Shown here one piece after another: positions 15,801-24,240 of a stretch of DNA of 64,000 nt (its first letter is position 1; each line of letters starts with the position of its first letter). The position numbers and the translations under genes were made by a program. Below the pieces are notes generated by a model. It ran no database searches, was not told the origin of the DNA, and was given only the letters and a program-made list of their open reading frames with translations. Source of the DNA: G963667075 sp963667075 (GTDB lineage: Bacteria > Pseudomonadota > Alphaproteobacteria > Micavibrionales > Micavibrionaceae). The stretch spans positions 744,001 to 808,000 of the forward strand of contig OY762938.1 of NCBI GenBank assembly GCA_963667075.1, read 5' to 3'.

Positions 15801-17875
15801 GTATGAGCACGATGACATCCGCAGCACATCAGCAGGATTTTACCCCTTACCTTACCCCGATATTAGAGGTTTTGAAATGGCGCGGAGATGCCAAAGCCCT
15901 GCGCGATGCAACGCCTTATGCGGAAAAAGGAGCACCCCTTTCAGCCACAGCCTTCTTAAATACTATGGCGGCACTTGGCTATGCGCCCAAAGTAGTTAAG
16001 CTCCGGCGTAAGGATATTACGCCCGAAATGTGCCCTTGTCTGTTTGTGCCAAAGAGCAAGGATAAGGATGCTTTTGCGCAAGGAGAGATTATCTTAGGCG
16101 CGCAAGGCCAGACCGAAGAGACACCGGGACGCGTCTTTGTTTTTCACAATGAACCGGAGAGTTGTGATATCACCGCATCGGACAAAACGCTCGCCGCATC
16201 GGGTAAGCCGTGGTTCACCAAATTGCTGGCGCGCTTTAAAAACACATTCAGGCAAATCTTACTGGCCAGCTTTTTTATCAATTTGCTGGCTCTGGTCACG
16301 CCCTTATTCATGATGAGCGTGTATGACAAGGTTATCGGCGGGTATGCACCCCATACGCTCAATTACCTGCTGATCGGCGTAGTCTTTGCCATTGTGGTGG
16401 AATATGCTTTGCGGATTTTGCGCACCAAGAGCCTGTCATGGTTTGGCGCACGGATTGATTATATCGTCAGCAGCACCATATTGGAACGTTTGCTTGCCCT
16501 GCCTGCTTCTTTTACCGAGCGCGCCAGCGTTGCCGCCCAGCTCTCGCGCTTAAAAGCGTTTGAATCGGTGCGTGACTTTTTTACAGGCTCTTTGTTTCTC
16601 TCTTTCATAGAGCTGCCCTTTACCGTGTTGCTGCTCGGGGCACTCGCCTTGCTGGGCGGGTCACTGGTTTTGATCCCGATCATTATTGCCGCAACATTCG
16701 GCTTGCTTTTGATTGTTATGAAAGGCCGTCTCAAAGCGTTGACCGCGCGCATGGCCAGTGCACATGCCGAGCGTCAGACTTTGAACATTGAGACCTTAAA
16801 CAAGCAGCAAACCTTGCGCTATGCCGGAGGGTTTGATGCATGGCTTAAGCGCTATGAAAAATCCAGCGCGGAAAGTGCCTATGCGGGGTATCTCTATAAC
16901 CAGAGCATCGCTTTGATCGATACTCTATCCAGTGCGCTGGTTATTCTTGGCGGGCTGGCGATGATCTATTTCAGTATAGATAAAATCTGGGCTGGACAGA
17001 TGAGCATGGGCGCGATGATCGCTGTTCTGATTTTGACATGGCGCAGCCTTGCTCCGCTGCAAATGGCCTGCTGCGCTATGCCGCGATTAGCGCAGATTAA
17101 ACGCAATATCAACCAGATCAACCGCCTGATGGACATAAAGCCCGAATATGACACGGAGCGTTGTTGCGCGCAAAGCATCCCCGACCTCAAAGGCCAGATT
17201 GAATTTTATAATGTGGGGCTGCGCTATAGCAAAGATACCCAGCCCGTTTATGCCGGATTATCCTTCACAGCCGCGCCCGGCGCGCTTATCGCGATCACAG
17301 GGGCGAACAGCACCGGAAAGTCAACAACGCTCAAACTGGTGAACGGCCTATATCATCCGCAAGCAGGGGCTATTCGCATCGATAATAATGATATCCGCCA
17401 GATCTCGCCTGCCCGGTTGCGCCAGAACATTGCTTACATCGCGCAGGAGCCGGAATTTTACTCGATGAGCTTGCGCGAAAATCTGCAACTGGTTAAGCCC
17501 GATGCCACAGATGACGACATTAGCGCGGCTATAAAAACGGCGGGTCTTACGGAATGGATCGACGCTCTGCCCCAGGGGCTTGATACGCTGATCGGTGATG
17601 AGACGATCGCGGAAATTCCGACCTCTTTGCGCCACCAGCTAGCCTTCGCACGGGCGTGTTTACAAGATGCGCCGATTATGCTGATTGACGAGATGCCTTA
17701 TGAATTTCTTATCAGCAAGGCCGGAGCACTATTCCATGCTTACCTAGAAGAGCAACGCGGCAAGCGCACCATTTTATATGTGACCTACCGGCAGGATTAT
17801 ATCGATCTGGCCGATCAGGTGATCGGGCTTTATGACGATGGCCGCCCGCAGGTTATTAAAAAGGAGATACAATAA
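15797..17875 (+). CDS. Type I secretion ABC permease/ATPase, subunit B with C39-like domain
   Basis: A 692-residue transporter. Residues ~12-125 resemble a C39-peptidase-like domain without the catalytic Cys, as in HlyB/LapB exporters, where it docks unfolded substrate. The transmembrane region spans ~150-430. The nucleotide-binding domain has Walker A GANSTGKST (from residue 502) and a proper Walker B acid pair (IMLIDEMPYE). The signature motif is degenerate (PTSLRHQ in place of LSGGQ) and the H-loop His is Tyr (ILYVTYRQD). It keeps the Glu that the partner subunit lacks, so a heterodimer with one weakly active site is plausible. It shares an ATGA overlap with the upstream ABC gene and its stop overlaps the start of the HlyD gene. 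Confidence 0.87.
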   Translation: MSMSTMTSAAHQQDFTPYLTPILEVLKWRGDAKALRDATPYAEKGAPLSATAFLNTMAALGYAPKVVKLRRKDITPEMCPCLFVPKSKDKDAFAQGEIILGAQGQTEETPGRVFVFHNEPESCDITASDKTLAASGKPWFTKLLARFKNTFRQILLASFFINLLALVTPLFMMSVYDKVIGGYAPHTLNYLLIGVVFAIVVEYALRILRTKSLSWFGARIDYIVSSTILERLLALPASFTERASVAAQLSRLKAFESVRDFFTGSLFLSFIELPFTVLLLGALALLGGSLVLIPIIIAATFGLLLIVMKGRLKALTARMASAHAERQTLNIETLNKQQTLRYAGGFDAWLKRYEKSSAESAYAGYLYNQSIALIDTLSSALVILGGLAMIYFSIDKIWAGQMSMGAMIAVLILTWRSLAPLQMACCAMPRLAQIKRNINQINRLMDIKPEYDTERCCAQSIPDLKGQIEFYNVGLRYSKDTQPVYAGLSFTAAPGALIAITGANSTGKSTTLKLVNGLYHPQAGAIRIDNNDIRQISPARLRQNIAYIAQEPEFYSMSLRENLQLVKPDATDDDISAAIKTAGLTEWIDALPQGLDTLIGDETIAEIPTSLRHQLAFARACLQDAPIMLIDEMPYEFLISKAGALFHAYLEEQRGKRTILYVTYRQDYIDLADQVIGLYDDGRPQVIKKEIQ

Positions 17876-19188
17876 TGCATAGCTATAAAGATTTAAGCGA
17901 TCTTACCCGTAGTGTCCTGTATGAAGAGGTGCCCAATCAAAACCTTGTGCGCTTGACGGCGGTGACGATTGGCATCGGCTTTACGCTCTTTATCCTATGG
18001 GCGGCGATAACACAAGTGAATGAGGTCGCAAAGACCAGTGGTGAAATCATCCCCAGCGGCTATGCGCAAATTGTACAGCATCTGGAAGGCGGCATCATCA
18101 ACGACATATTGGTTGAGGAAGGCGATCTGGTCGATAAGGGCGATGTTCTGGTGCGCATGGGCGGGATCGGCGCCGAGCAGGATTTTGCCTCTTTGCGTGA
18201 GCGGCAAACCGCGCTTAAACTGCAAGCCGAGCGCCTGAAGGCTCTGGCAGGCGGCGATGAGCCTGATTTCAAATCCATCGCCGGAGAAGACGCGGATGCT
18301 ATCAGCTATCAGCAAAGCTTGCTGGATTCCGCGCGCCAGTCTTATGCTGCGGAAAAGCAGGTGCTTGAAAACCAGCTTGCCCAAAAACGTGAGGGAATTG
18401 AACGCCTGCAATCTGATCAGCAGGCTGCCGAAAAAGATTTGAAGGCGGCTGGAGAGCTCCTTGAAATGAGAAGCGAGCTTAAGAAAAAAGGTGCAGGCTC
18501 ACGCAAAGAAGTGATCGATAGCGAGCGTGATGTGGCCAAAGCCGAAGGCGAGGTTAAAGCCATCAGCTCCCAGATTGCCGAGGCGCAGCAAGCCATCAGC
18601 GAATACGAAAACCGGCTGCAAAACTTGCAGGCTAAAACCCGTGATGAGGCACTCAAAGAGCTGGAGGCGGTTAAAACCCAGATTGCACAGAACAAGGAAA
18701 TGCTTAATAAGCTGAATGAACGTGTTGAGCGGCAAAGCATCCGCGCTCCAGTGCGCGGGCTTATCAAGGGATTGCGCGTTAATACTATTGGCGGGGTGAT
18801 CGGCGGGGGGCAGCCGATTATGGAGATCGTCCCCTTGGATCACAGCCTAATTGTCGAAGCGCGCATCCCACCACGCGAGATCGGAAATCTGAAGATCGGA
18901 CAACCGGCGCGGGTTAAGGTCAGTGCTTATGAGTTCTCACGCTATGGCATTATCGAAGGCGTTTTGGAATTTATCTCGGCCACGACATTTATCGATGAGC
19001 AAGGGCAAAGCTATTATAAGGGCCGCATCCGCTTAAAACAGGATTATGTCGGCAATAACCCGGAGCGTAATTTGATCTTACCGGGCATGACCGTTGAGGC
19101 CGATATTATTACGGGTCAGAAAAGTATTTTGGCCTATTTGCTTAAACCCATTCACAGATCGCTGGATACGGCGTTTACCGAGAAATAA
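17875..19188 (+). CDS. HlyD-family type I secretion adaptor (membrane fusion protein)
   Basis: A 437-residue periplasmic adaptor. A short cytoplasmic tail is followed by one transmembrane helix (~24-45), a biotinyl-lipoyl half-motif (GYAQIVQHLEGGIINDILVE), long charged coiled-coil helices (~90-285), the second lipoyl half (IRAPVRGLIKGLRVNTIGGV) and a beta-barrel/membrane-proximal domain. It should bridge the two ABC subunits to an outer-membrane TolC-type channel. No TolC gene occurs in this window, so that partner must be encoded elsewhere. Its start overlaps the preceding stop codon (TAATG), confirming an operon. Confidence 0.93.
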   Translation: MHSYKDLSDLTRSVLYEEVPNQNLVRLTAVTIGIGFTLFILWAAITQVNEVAKTSGEIIPSGYAQIVQHLEGGIINDILVEEGDLVDKGDVLVRMGGIGAEQDFASLRERQTALKLQAERLKALAGGDEPDFKSIAGEDADAISYQQSLLDSARQSYAAEKQVLENQLAQKREGIERLQSDQQAAEKDLKAAGELLEMRSELKKKGAGSRKEVIDSERDVAKAEGEVKAISSQIAEAQQAISEYENRLQNLQAKTRDEALKELEAVKTQIAQNKEMLNKLNERVERQSIRAPVRGLIKGLRVNTIGGVIGGGQPIMEIVPLDHSLIVEARIPPREIGNLKIGQPARVKVSAYEFSRYGIIEGVLEFISATTFIDEQGQSYYKGRIRLKQDYVGNNPERNLILPGMTVEADIITGQKSILAYLLKPIHRSLDTAFTEK

Positions 19189-19201
19189 AGGAGTAAAGAA
19201 T

Positions 19202-20128
19202 ATGTCTACAAAAACAAAAGAAATCAAAGGCCGTATTCTGGCAGTTGAAGATGACAGAACCTCCCTGATCGCATTGGGTGGAATTATCGAAAGTATGGGT
19301 TATGAAGTGCTGGAAGCAAAAAACGGACGCGAGGCTCTGGCCGTTATCGAGCGCGAGGCCGAGACGCTTGATATTATTGTGCTGGACAAGACCATGCCGG
19401 AGATGGACGGGCTGGAAGTCGTTGCAAAGCTAAAGGACGATCCGAAAGCCCGGCACATTCCTGTTATCATGGTCACTGGAGCCTCAAGACCAGAGGAAAT
19501 TCAAGAAGGGATTGATGCCGGAGTCTTTTATTATCTGACCAAGCCTTACGAAGAAAATGTCTTTGAATCTGTTATAACGTCAGCCATGCGCGAAGTTGAG
19601 CGGCGATCAATCTTAAAAGACGAGCTCCATAGACATCAGGTTAGTTTCAGCTTTATCGATCGCGCGGAATTTAGCTTTCGTAAGATTGATGAGGCCGAGG
19701 ATCTGGCCTGTTTTCTTGCCTATTGCTTCCCCTCTCCCGATACCGCCCTGCCAGGATTGGCGGGATTGCTTGCAAATGCTGTGGAGCACGGCAATCTGGA
19801 AATTGGTTACAAACCAAAATCCAAATTGCTCAATATGGGAATGTGGTACGACGAAGTTGAAAAACGTGAAGGCATGCCCAAATACGCAAAACGCAAAGTC
19901 CATGTCATATTTGAACGCGATGATGATGACATTCGCGTCACGATCAAAGATGAAGGAAAAGGGTTTGACTGGCGCCAATATCTGGAAATAGACCCCGCCA
20001 GAGCGCTTGATAATCACGGGCGCGGCATCGCTCAGGCCAACAAGATCAGTTTTGACGAACTGCGCTATAACGATAAAGGCAATGAAGTCACCGTTATCTC
20101 AAAGCGCGGCTCAGGAATTAAATGGTAA
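19202..20128 (+). CDS. Receiver domain fused to a histidine-kinase-like (anti-sigma-type) ATPase
   Basis: A 308-residue protein. The N-terminal ~125 residues are a receiver (VEDDRTS, phospho-acceptor in IVLDKTMPEMDG, VTGAS, LTKPYEE). The C-terminal ~150 residues are a GHKL ATPase with an N-box (LLANAVEHGNLEIGY) and G-boxes (IKDEGKGFDWRQYL, then HGRGIAQANK), but no HisKA dimerisation helix. This is closer to RsbW/SpoIIAB-like anti-sigma kinases than to sensor kinases. Such fusions usually act by phosphorylation-controlled partner switching. I used ATG 19202, preceded by AAAGGAGT, rather than the in-frame ATG inside hlyD. It follows the exporter genes and is likely co-transcribed; its partner protein is not evident here. 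Confidence 0.85.
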   Translation: MSTKTKEIKGRILAVEDDRTSLIALGGIIESMGYEVLEAKNGREALAVIEREAETLDIIVLDKTMPEMDGLEVVAKLKDDPKARHIPVIMVTGASRPEEIQEGIDAGVFYYLTKPYEENVFESVITSAMREVERRSILKDELHRHQVSFSFIDRAEFSFRKIDEAEDLACFLAYCFPSPDTALPGLAGLLANAVEHGNLEIGYKPKSKLLNMGMWYDEVEKREGMPKYAKRKVHVIFERDDDDIRVTIKDEGKGFDWRQYLEIDPARALDNHGRGIAQANKISFDELRYNDKGNEVTVISKRGSGIKW

Positions 20129-20146
20129 GAACAGGAGGACTAATAG

Positions 20147-20494
20147 ATGAGCCCAATAGATTACGATGTGTTTAATTCTGTGAAAGAACGTATGGGAGAG
20201 AAATTCCCTGTTCTGCTGGATTGCTATCTCGAAGACGGACAGAAATATCTGAATGCAATAAAAGACAACCTGCCCGGCGGCAATATCAATGTCATTATCG
20301 AAAGCGCACATAGTCTGAAATCCGCAAGCGGTATTCTAGGTGCCGTGCAGGTCTGTGAAAATGCAGGAAAACTGGAATATGCGGCCAAAGATTTGCTGGC
20401 TGATAACACAAGTAATTTTGAGGAATTGCGTCCTTTATACAAAGCTATAAAAAATGCTTTTGTTCAAGCCAGCAGCATTATCCTTCCTGAATGA
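20147..20494 (+). CDS. Second stand-alone Hpt phosphotransfer protein
   Basis: A 115-residue Hpt domain with signature SAHSLKSASGILGA; H55 is the predicted phosphorylated histidine, at the same position as in the Hpt protein at 11424-11756. It is 18 bp downstream of the receiver-ATPase gene with AGGAGG before the ATG, so it is the last gene of the operon. It probably donates phosphate to, or removes it from, the adjacent receiver. Two separate Hpt genes bracketing one exporter suggest a branched relay from the single hybrid kinase. Confidence 0.87.
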   Translation: MSPIDYDVFNSVKERMGEKFPVLLDCYLEDGQKYLNAIKDNLPGGNINVIIESAHSLKSASGILGAVQVCENAGKLEYAAKDLLADNTSNFEELRPLYKAIKNAFVQASSIILPE

Positions 20495-20566
20495 GAGCTG
20501 GTCACAAAAAACTGGACAGGGTGTTAAGGTGGATTCCAGCCTGAAAAGAGGAAGGAATTTACAGAT

Positions 20567-20620
20567 ATGGCAAAGAGACGGAATCATTCACCGGCGTTTA
20601 AGTCGAAAGTGACTTTATAG
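20567..20620 (+). pseudogene. IS3-family orfA fragment (element A, left part)
   Basis: Encodes MAKRRNHSPAFKSKVTL then a stop. This is the canonical N-terminus of IS3-family OrfA proteins, cut off after 17 residues. The preceding ~60 bp, including TGGACAGGGTGTT, resemble an IS terminus and partly match (TGGACAGG) the reverse complement of the sequence near 24036. It is probably the left stump of the element whose orfB tail lies at 23648-23992. Confidence 0.65.
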
Positions 20621-20632
20621 CCAAGCCCATAA

Positions 20633-20776
20633 TTATTTATACATTCTGATAATTTCGTCGATGGATTTTTCATGATTGAATTCCCTGACTTTCTTGAGGG
20701 CAGCGAAGTCGTGCTCTATGGGATTGAGGTCGGGAGAGTAAGGCGGAAGATACAGGTATTTTGCTCCCGTGCGCAG
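20633..20776 (-). pseudogene. IS630-family transposase C-terminal fragment
   Basis: On the minus strand the frame reads TGAKYLYLPPYSPDLNPIEH followed by a short Lys-rich tail ending at a TAA. The LPPYSPDLNPIE block is the hallmark of the catalytic C-terminus of IS630/Tc1-mariner transposases and includes the last catalytic acid. All upstream parts of the gene are missing, so it is a remnant abutting the 3' end of the Fic gene at 20784. Confidence 0.75.
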
Positions 20777-20783
20777 TCATGGT

Positions 20784-21923
20784 CTAACTATTCTCATCTG
20801 TTTGTTCTATTTCTTCTATATTTGCCAAACGATAGCTTGTGCTACGACCACTTCCTTTATTTTTGATTAAAGCGCCCATTTTCAGGAGCCCTTTAATGTC
20901 TCGAAAAGCTGTGTCTGTTGAACACTTGGCTATTTTTGCGTATTTAGAGGTGTTCATATGGCCTTTAAAATTTTCAAACATTCTGTTTATGATTAAACGC
21001 TGCCGTTCATTGACTGATCTTTGATTCAAATGTTCCCATAGTTTTGATTTATGAAGAACGGTGCCCAAGGTTTCTTCTGCGCCTTCAATGGCTCGTTCTA
21101 GACATTCTAAAAACCATTGGAGCCACTTCGTAATATCAACATCACTTTTTTGCTGTGCTTCAAGTTGGGCATAGTACTCTTTCCGCTCTAACTCTATCTG
21201 TGTAGACATAGAATAGAAGCGTTCATGCGTGTTATCTGCTCTGGCAAGAGCCATATCTGCGATGGCGCGTACTATACGACCGTTTCCATCTTCAAATGGG
21301 TGAAGTGTAACAAACCATAAATGCGCAATAGCGGCTTTTATAACGGGGTCTATGTTTAACTCCTGATTTAGCCATTTTAAAAACGCTTTCATCTCTTTTT
21401 TTAGAACGCTTGCAGCAGGTGCTTCGAAATGAATTTTTTCGTGTCCAAAGGGGCCAGAAACCACTTGCATGGCACCGACTTCTTCTGGGCGATAGACGCC
21501 AACTGTAATCCTTTGCATGCCACTTCGCCCAGTTGGGAAAAGGGCCGCGTGCCAGTCAAATAGGCGGTCTTCTGTTAAGGGTGTATCATAGTTCTGTGTT
21601 GCGTCCAGCATCATTTCAACGATGCCATCAACGTCACGGCTAACATTGACAAGGCCAGCAATATTGATTCCAAGGCGCCGCGCAACTGATGAACGGACTT
21701 CTTCAGGATTGAGGATTTCTCCCTCAATGGCTGAAGATTTAAGAATGTCGCTGGTTAGGATGCTTAGACTGGCCTCTTTTTTTAAATCAAAGCCGAGTGC
21801 TTGCATATGTCCTAGCAATCGCCCTTGTATGTGCCTGACTTTAATAAGGCACGGCGTAATAATTTTGTGATCCCAGAAAAAATTGGGCCAGTCTTTGTGT
21901 TCATAAATCCACATGATAATCAC
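20784..21923 (-). CDS. Fic family protein with DUF4172-type N-terminus
   Basis: A 379-residue class II Fic protein. The N-terminal domain (WIYEHKDWPNFFWD..) is of the DUF4172 type. The inhibitory-helix motif SSAIEGE follows at ~68, then the catalytic loop HPFEDGNGRIVRA, a full HxFxxGNGRxxR. The C-terminal ~100 residues look like a winged helix (TSKYAKIAKCSTDTAFRDIKGL), suggesting DNA binding. It should transfer AMP to an unknown protein target when inhibition is relieved. The start is GTG 21923 or ATG 21914. Repeated TCACCGCA elements overlap the start region and continue upstream. The gene is surrounded by IS debris, so it was probably acquired horizontally or carried along. A fragment of a close relative lies at 3464-3637. 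Confidence 0.88.
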   Translation of the reverse strand: MIIMWIYEHKDWPNFFWDHKIITPCLIKVRHIQGRLLGHMQALGFDLKKEASLSILTSDILKSSAIEGEILNPEEVRSSVARRLGINIAGLVNVSRDVDGIVEMMLDATQNYDTPLTEDRLFDWHAALFPTGRSGMQRITVGVYRPEEVGAMQVVSGPFGHEKIHFEAPAASVLKKEMKAFLKWLNQELNIDPVIKAAIAHLWFVTLHPFEDGNGRIVRAIADMALARADNTHERFYSMSTQIELERKEYYAQLEAQQKSDVDITKWLQWFLECLERAIEGAEETLGTVLHKSKLWEHLNQRSVNERQRLIINRMFENFKGHMNTSKYAKIAKCSTDTAFRDIKGLLKMGALIKNKGSGRSTSYRLANIEEIEQTDENS

Positions 21924-21995
21924 CGCATATTTTAATGTGATTATAGTATTTATTCACCGCAAGATCAAGGATAATCACCGCATATTTTGCGGTAA
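21915..21995. promoter_or_regulatory. Repeated operator-like elements at the second Fic gene
   Basis: The 19-mer GATAATCACCGCATATTTT occurs at 21915-21933 and again exactly at 21970-21988, 55 bp apart. A third core, TCACCGCA, is at 21954-21961 and an inverted core, TGCGGTAA, at 21988-21995. The cluster spans the start codon and promoter region, as expected for an autoregulated gene; binding by the Fic protein's own C-terminal winged helix is an inference. Confidence 0.6.
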
Positions 21996-22031
21996 ATAAC
22001 AGGGATAATCTCTGATATAATCGGGGCTTTA

Positions 22032-22872
22032 GACACTGTTAGCTAATTATGAGATTAAGAATATTCTTGATAAGGGCGATAGCGACGAAGGCCAAGAAGA
22101 CGTGGTCGTGTTTATCAAATCTTGTATCAATTCTTTTGTTTTCTTTGAGTTTACCAAATAATATTTCGATGTATTTTCGATGACCGTACAAGGCTTTATC
22201 ATACTCTATTTTAACGATCCTGTTTTTTCGTCCGGGGATAACAGGCTCGTTGTTTTGTGATCTTAGAAAATCGCGGAAGGCATCGGAATCGTATCCCATA
22301 TCAGCCAGAACAAAACAACCGAAAACATTCTCAAACGCCTCTTGGGCAACGCTGACATCGTGGACGTTTCCACCCGTTATAAAGCCATCAATGATATGGC
22401 CTTCAAGTGTTTGAACAAGATGAAGTTTTGTTGTGATCCCCGCAACACTTAGGCCTTTGCTCTGCTGCCCCCTTTTAAGCCGCCGCCGTGTCGATGCACG
22501 TCAATCGTCGTGGAATCAAGCATAACCACATTCATACTCAACCTCTTTTTCTGTTGTAATTTCAGCAATACATTCCACCATACCCCGCGATCACTGCCTT
22601 TCTTAAAGCGCAAATAAACTGTATGCCAATAACCGTAGCATTCTGGTAAATCACGCCACGAAACACCGGTGCGCAAGACATACAACATCGCACAAAACAC
22701 CTGATAATTACTGATTGTTTGAGGTCGACCGGCTTTTGAATAATGACTTAAGATCAATGGGTTGATTTGATTGTAAAAAAATTCTTCTGTAATCGGATAA
22801 TGACGTTTGCTCATGATGAAATCCCCTTTCATCATGAGTCTATCATAAAATCAATAATTAGCTAACAGTATC
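22032..22872. mobile_element. Complete IS5-family (IS427-like) insertion sequence, 841 bp
   Basis: The ends are GACACTGTTAGCTAATTAT and, inverted, ATAATTAGCTAACAGTATC: 19-bp terminal repeats with one mismatch. Both are flanked by the dinucleotide TA (22030-22031 and 22873-22874), the usual target duplication of this group. The element carries one transposase on the minus strand in two overlapping frames. It inserted into an IS3-family orfB, truncating it. Intact ends make it the youngest element of the nest. Confidence 0.85.
22039..22835 (-). CDS. IS5-family transposase in two frames joined by ribosomal frameshifting
   Basis: The first frame (22835 to 22449, 128 aa) begins MSKRHYPITEEFFY and contains the first catalytic Asp in VMLDSTTIDVHRHGG. 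The second frame (to 22039) supplies the second Asp (VLADMGYDSDAF) and the Glu (IEILFGKLKENKRID). They meet at a run AAAAGGGGG just before the first frame ends, where a -1 slip gives the continuation QQSKGLSVAGITTKLHL. This two-ORF arrangement with programmed frameshifting is normal in IS427-group elements, so the enzyme is probably functional rather than broken. All three DDE residues are present. Confidence 0.85.
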
Positions 22873-22876
22873 TAGC

Positions 22877-23611
22877 TATTCGCTATTTCGGCGAGTCATA
22901 TTTGGCCGTTACGGTTATCGCCGGATTACGGCACTGCTTCAAGGTGAAGGTTGGGAGGTTAATCACAAACGCGTGTGGCGTATCTGGCGGCGTGAAGGGC
23001 TGAAAGTTCCAATGAAACAAGCAAAGCGCGGTAGGCTGTGGCTGAATGATGGCTCTTGCATTCGACTGCGTCCGTCGTGGCGGAACCATGTTTGGGCGTA
23101 TGATTTTGTGCATGATCGCACGAAAGATGGGCGAGCATTTAGGATGCTCACCGTGATTGATGAATATAGCCGCGAGTGCTTGTCAATCGTGACAAAACGG
23201 AAGCTCAAGAGTGGGGATGTTCTTGAAGCACTTGAAAACCTGTTTATTGATCGCGGTATTCCCGATCATATCCGCAGTGATAACGGTGCAGAATTTACAG
23301 CGACAGCGGTCAGAGAATGGCTGGGAAAAATGGAGGTAAAGCCGACTTATATCGAGCCGGGCAGCCCATGGGAAAATGGCTATAATGAAAGTTTTAACGG
23401 CAAACTCAGGGATGAATTATTGGATCGTGAATTGTTCGATACTCTGCATGAAGCGCAGGTTTTGATCGAGCGTTGGAGGGTGCATTACAATACCAAAAGG
23501 CCACATAGCGCACTTGGTTATAGACCTCCGGCACCACAAAGCATCTTGCCAAAACCATGTGTGTGCCTTACGCTACGCTTCAGCCATCACACATGGTGGC
23601 TAACGCATTGA
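22877..23611 (+). pseudogene. IS3-family orfB transposase (element B, copy 1), N-truncated and C-frameshifted
   Basis: The frame starts directly at the IS5 junction and reads VIFGRYGYRRITALLQ, the helix before the catalytic core, so the N-terminus is lost. The rve-type core is present: Asp in VWAYDFVHD, Asp in IRSDNGAEF and Glu in ENGYNESFNG. Compared with copy 2, one base is missing at about 23564 (TGTGTG-TGCC versus TGTGTGATGCC), changing the last ~20 residues. It is part of a 709-bp inverted repeat with 24719-25428. Confidence 0.85.
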
Positions 23612-23663
23612 AACCAAACCAGTGACTAACTCTCGAACTGGCACCATCATGCGGGGCAGGTCA
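22955..23663 (+). repeat. Inverted repeat arm 1 (~709 bp, IS3 element B)
   Basis: This segment is nearly identical to the reverse complement of 24719-25428. I see only two clear differences: a G-to-A change making a stop in the other copy, and a one-base deletion here. The two arms flank 1.06 kb containing an IS3 orfB tail and the orphan 140-aa ORF. Such long close inverted repeats can drive inversion of the segment between them. Confidence 0.85.
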
Positions 23664-23992
23664 AGTTCACGAGCTTTGATTTTACGGGTGTTTTAAAAGA
23701 AAACGAGATCAGGATCTCGATGGATGGCAAAGGCCGATGGATGGATAATGTGTTCATTGAGCGGCTTTGGCGCTCTTTGAAGTATGAGTGTGTTTACTTG
23801 AATGCCTTTGATAACGGGCTTCAGGCGCGGCAGGAAATTGGCAGATGGCTCGCGCATTATAACCAAAATCGTCCGCATTCACCTTTTGATGGACTTACGC
23901 CGGATGAGGTTTATGATGGACGAAATTTTGTTCCTCCTGTCTCGGGCTACGCCCTTCACCACGAGGAACAAAACATGAGACAAGCGGCATAA
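23648..23992 (+). pseudogene. IS3-family orfB C-terminal fragment (element A)
   Basis: The frame reads KFTSFDFTGVL, ISMDGKGRWMDNVFIERLW and later RPHSPFDGLTPDEVY, the classic C-terminus of a different IS3-subgroup integrase containing the catalytic Glu (IERLWRSLKYE). The N-terminal half, with the two Asp, is missing. Its matching orfA stump is probably at 20567-20620. The IS end lies in the following ~50 bp, where CCTGTCCA mirrors TGGACAGG near 20513. Bases 23993-24240 otherwise show nothing recognisable. Confidence 0.8.
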
Positions 23993-24240
23993 CACAAACG
24001 AGCAATTTGTAGCTTAACTTTGCCGCAAACCTGTCCAATCAAATAGGACCACCTCTGATCTGTGCCTGGAAGGGCTGGATTTGTGAAAGGCAATACTGTA
24101 TCGTCATTCATGGCGTGTCCTTTCTTTTTTTTTCAATCAAAAAGGTACGCCGCCTTCTTTCCCAAACCAATATCAATTCACCAGTTCCGCCTCATACACC
24201 ACTTTTGCGTATAGCTCACCAAACAAGCTCTAACAATAAC

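Noticed and set aside
22039..22835. IS5 transposase as a frameshifted pseudogene
   Set aside because: The two frames overlap at a slippery AAAAGGGGG run, the normal expression mode of this IS group, and all catalytic residues are kept.
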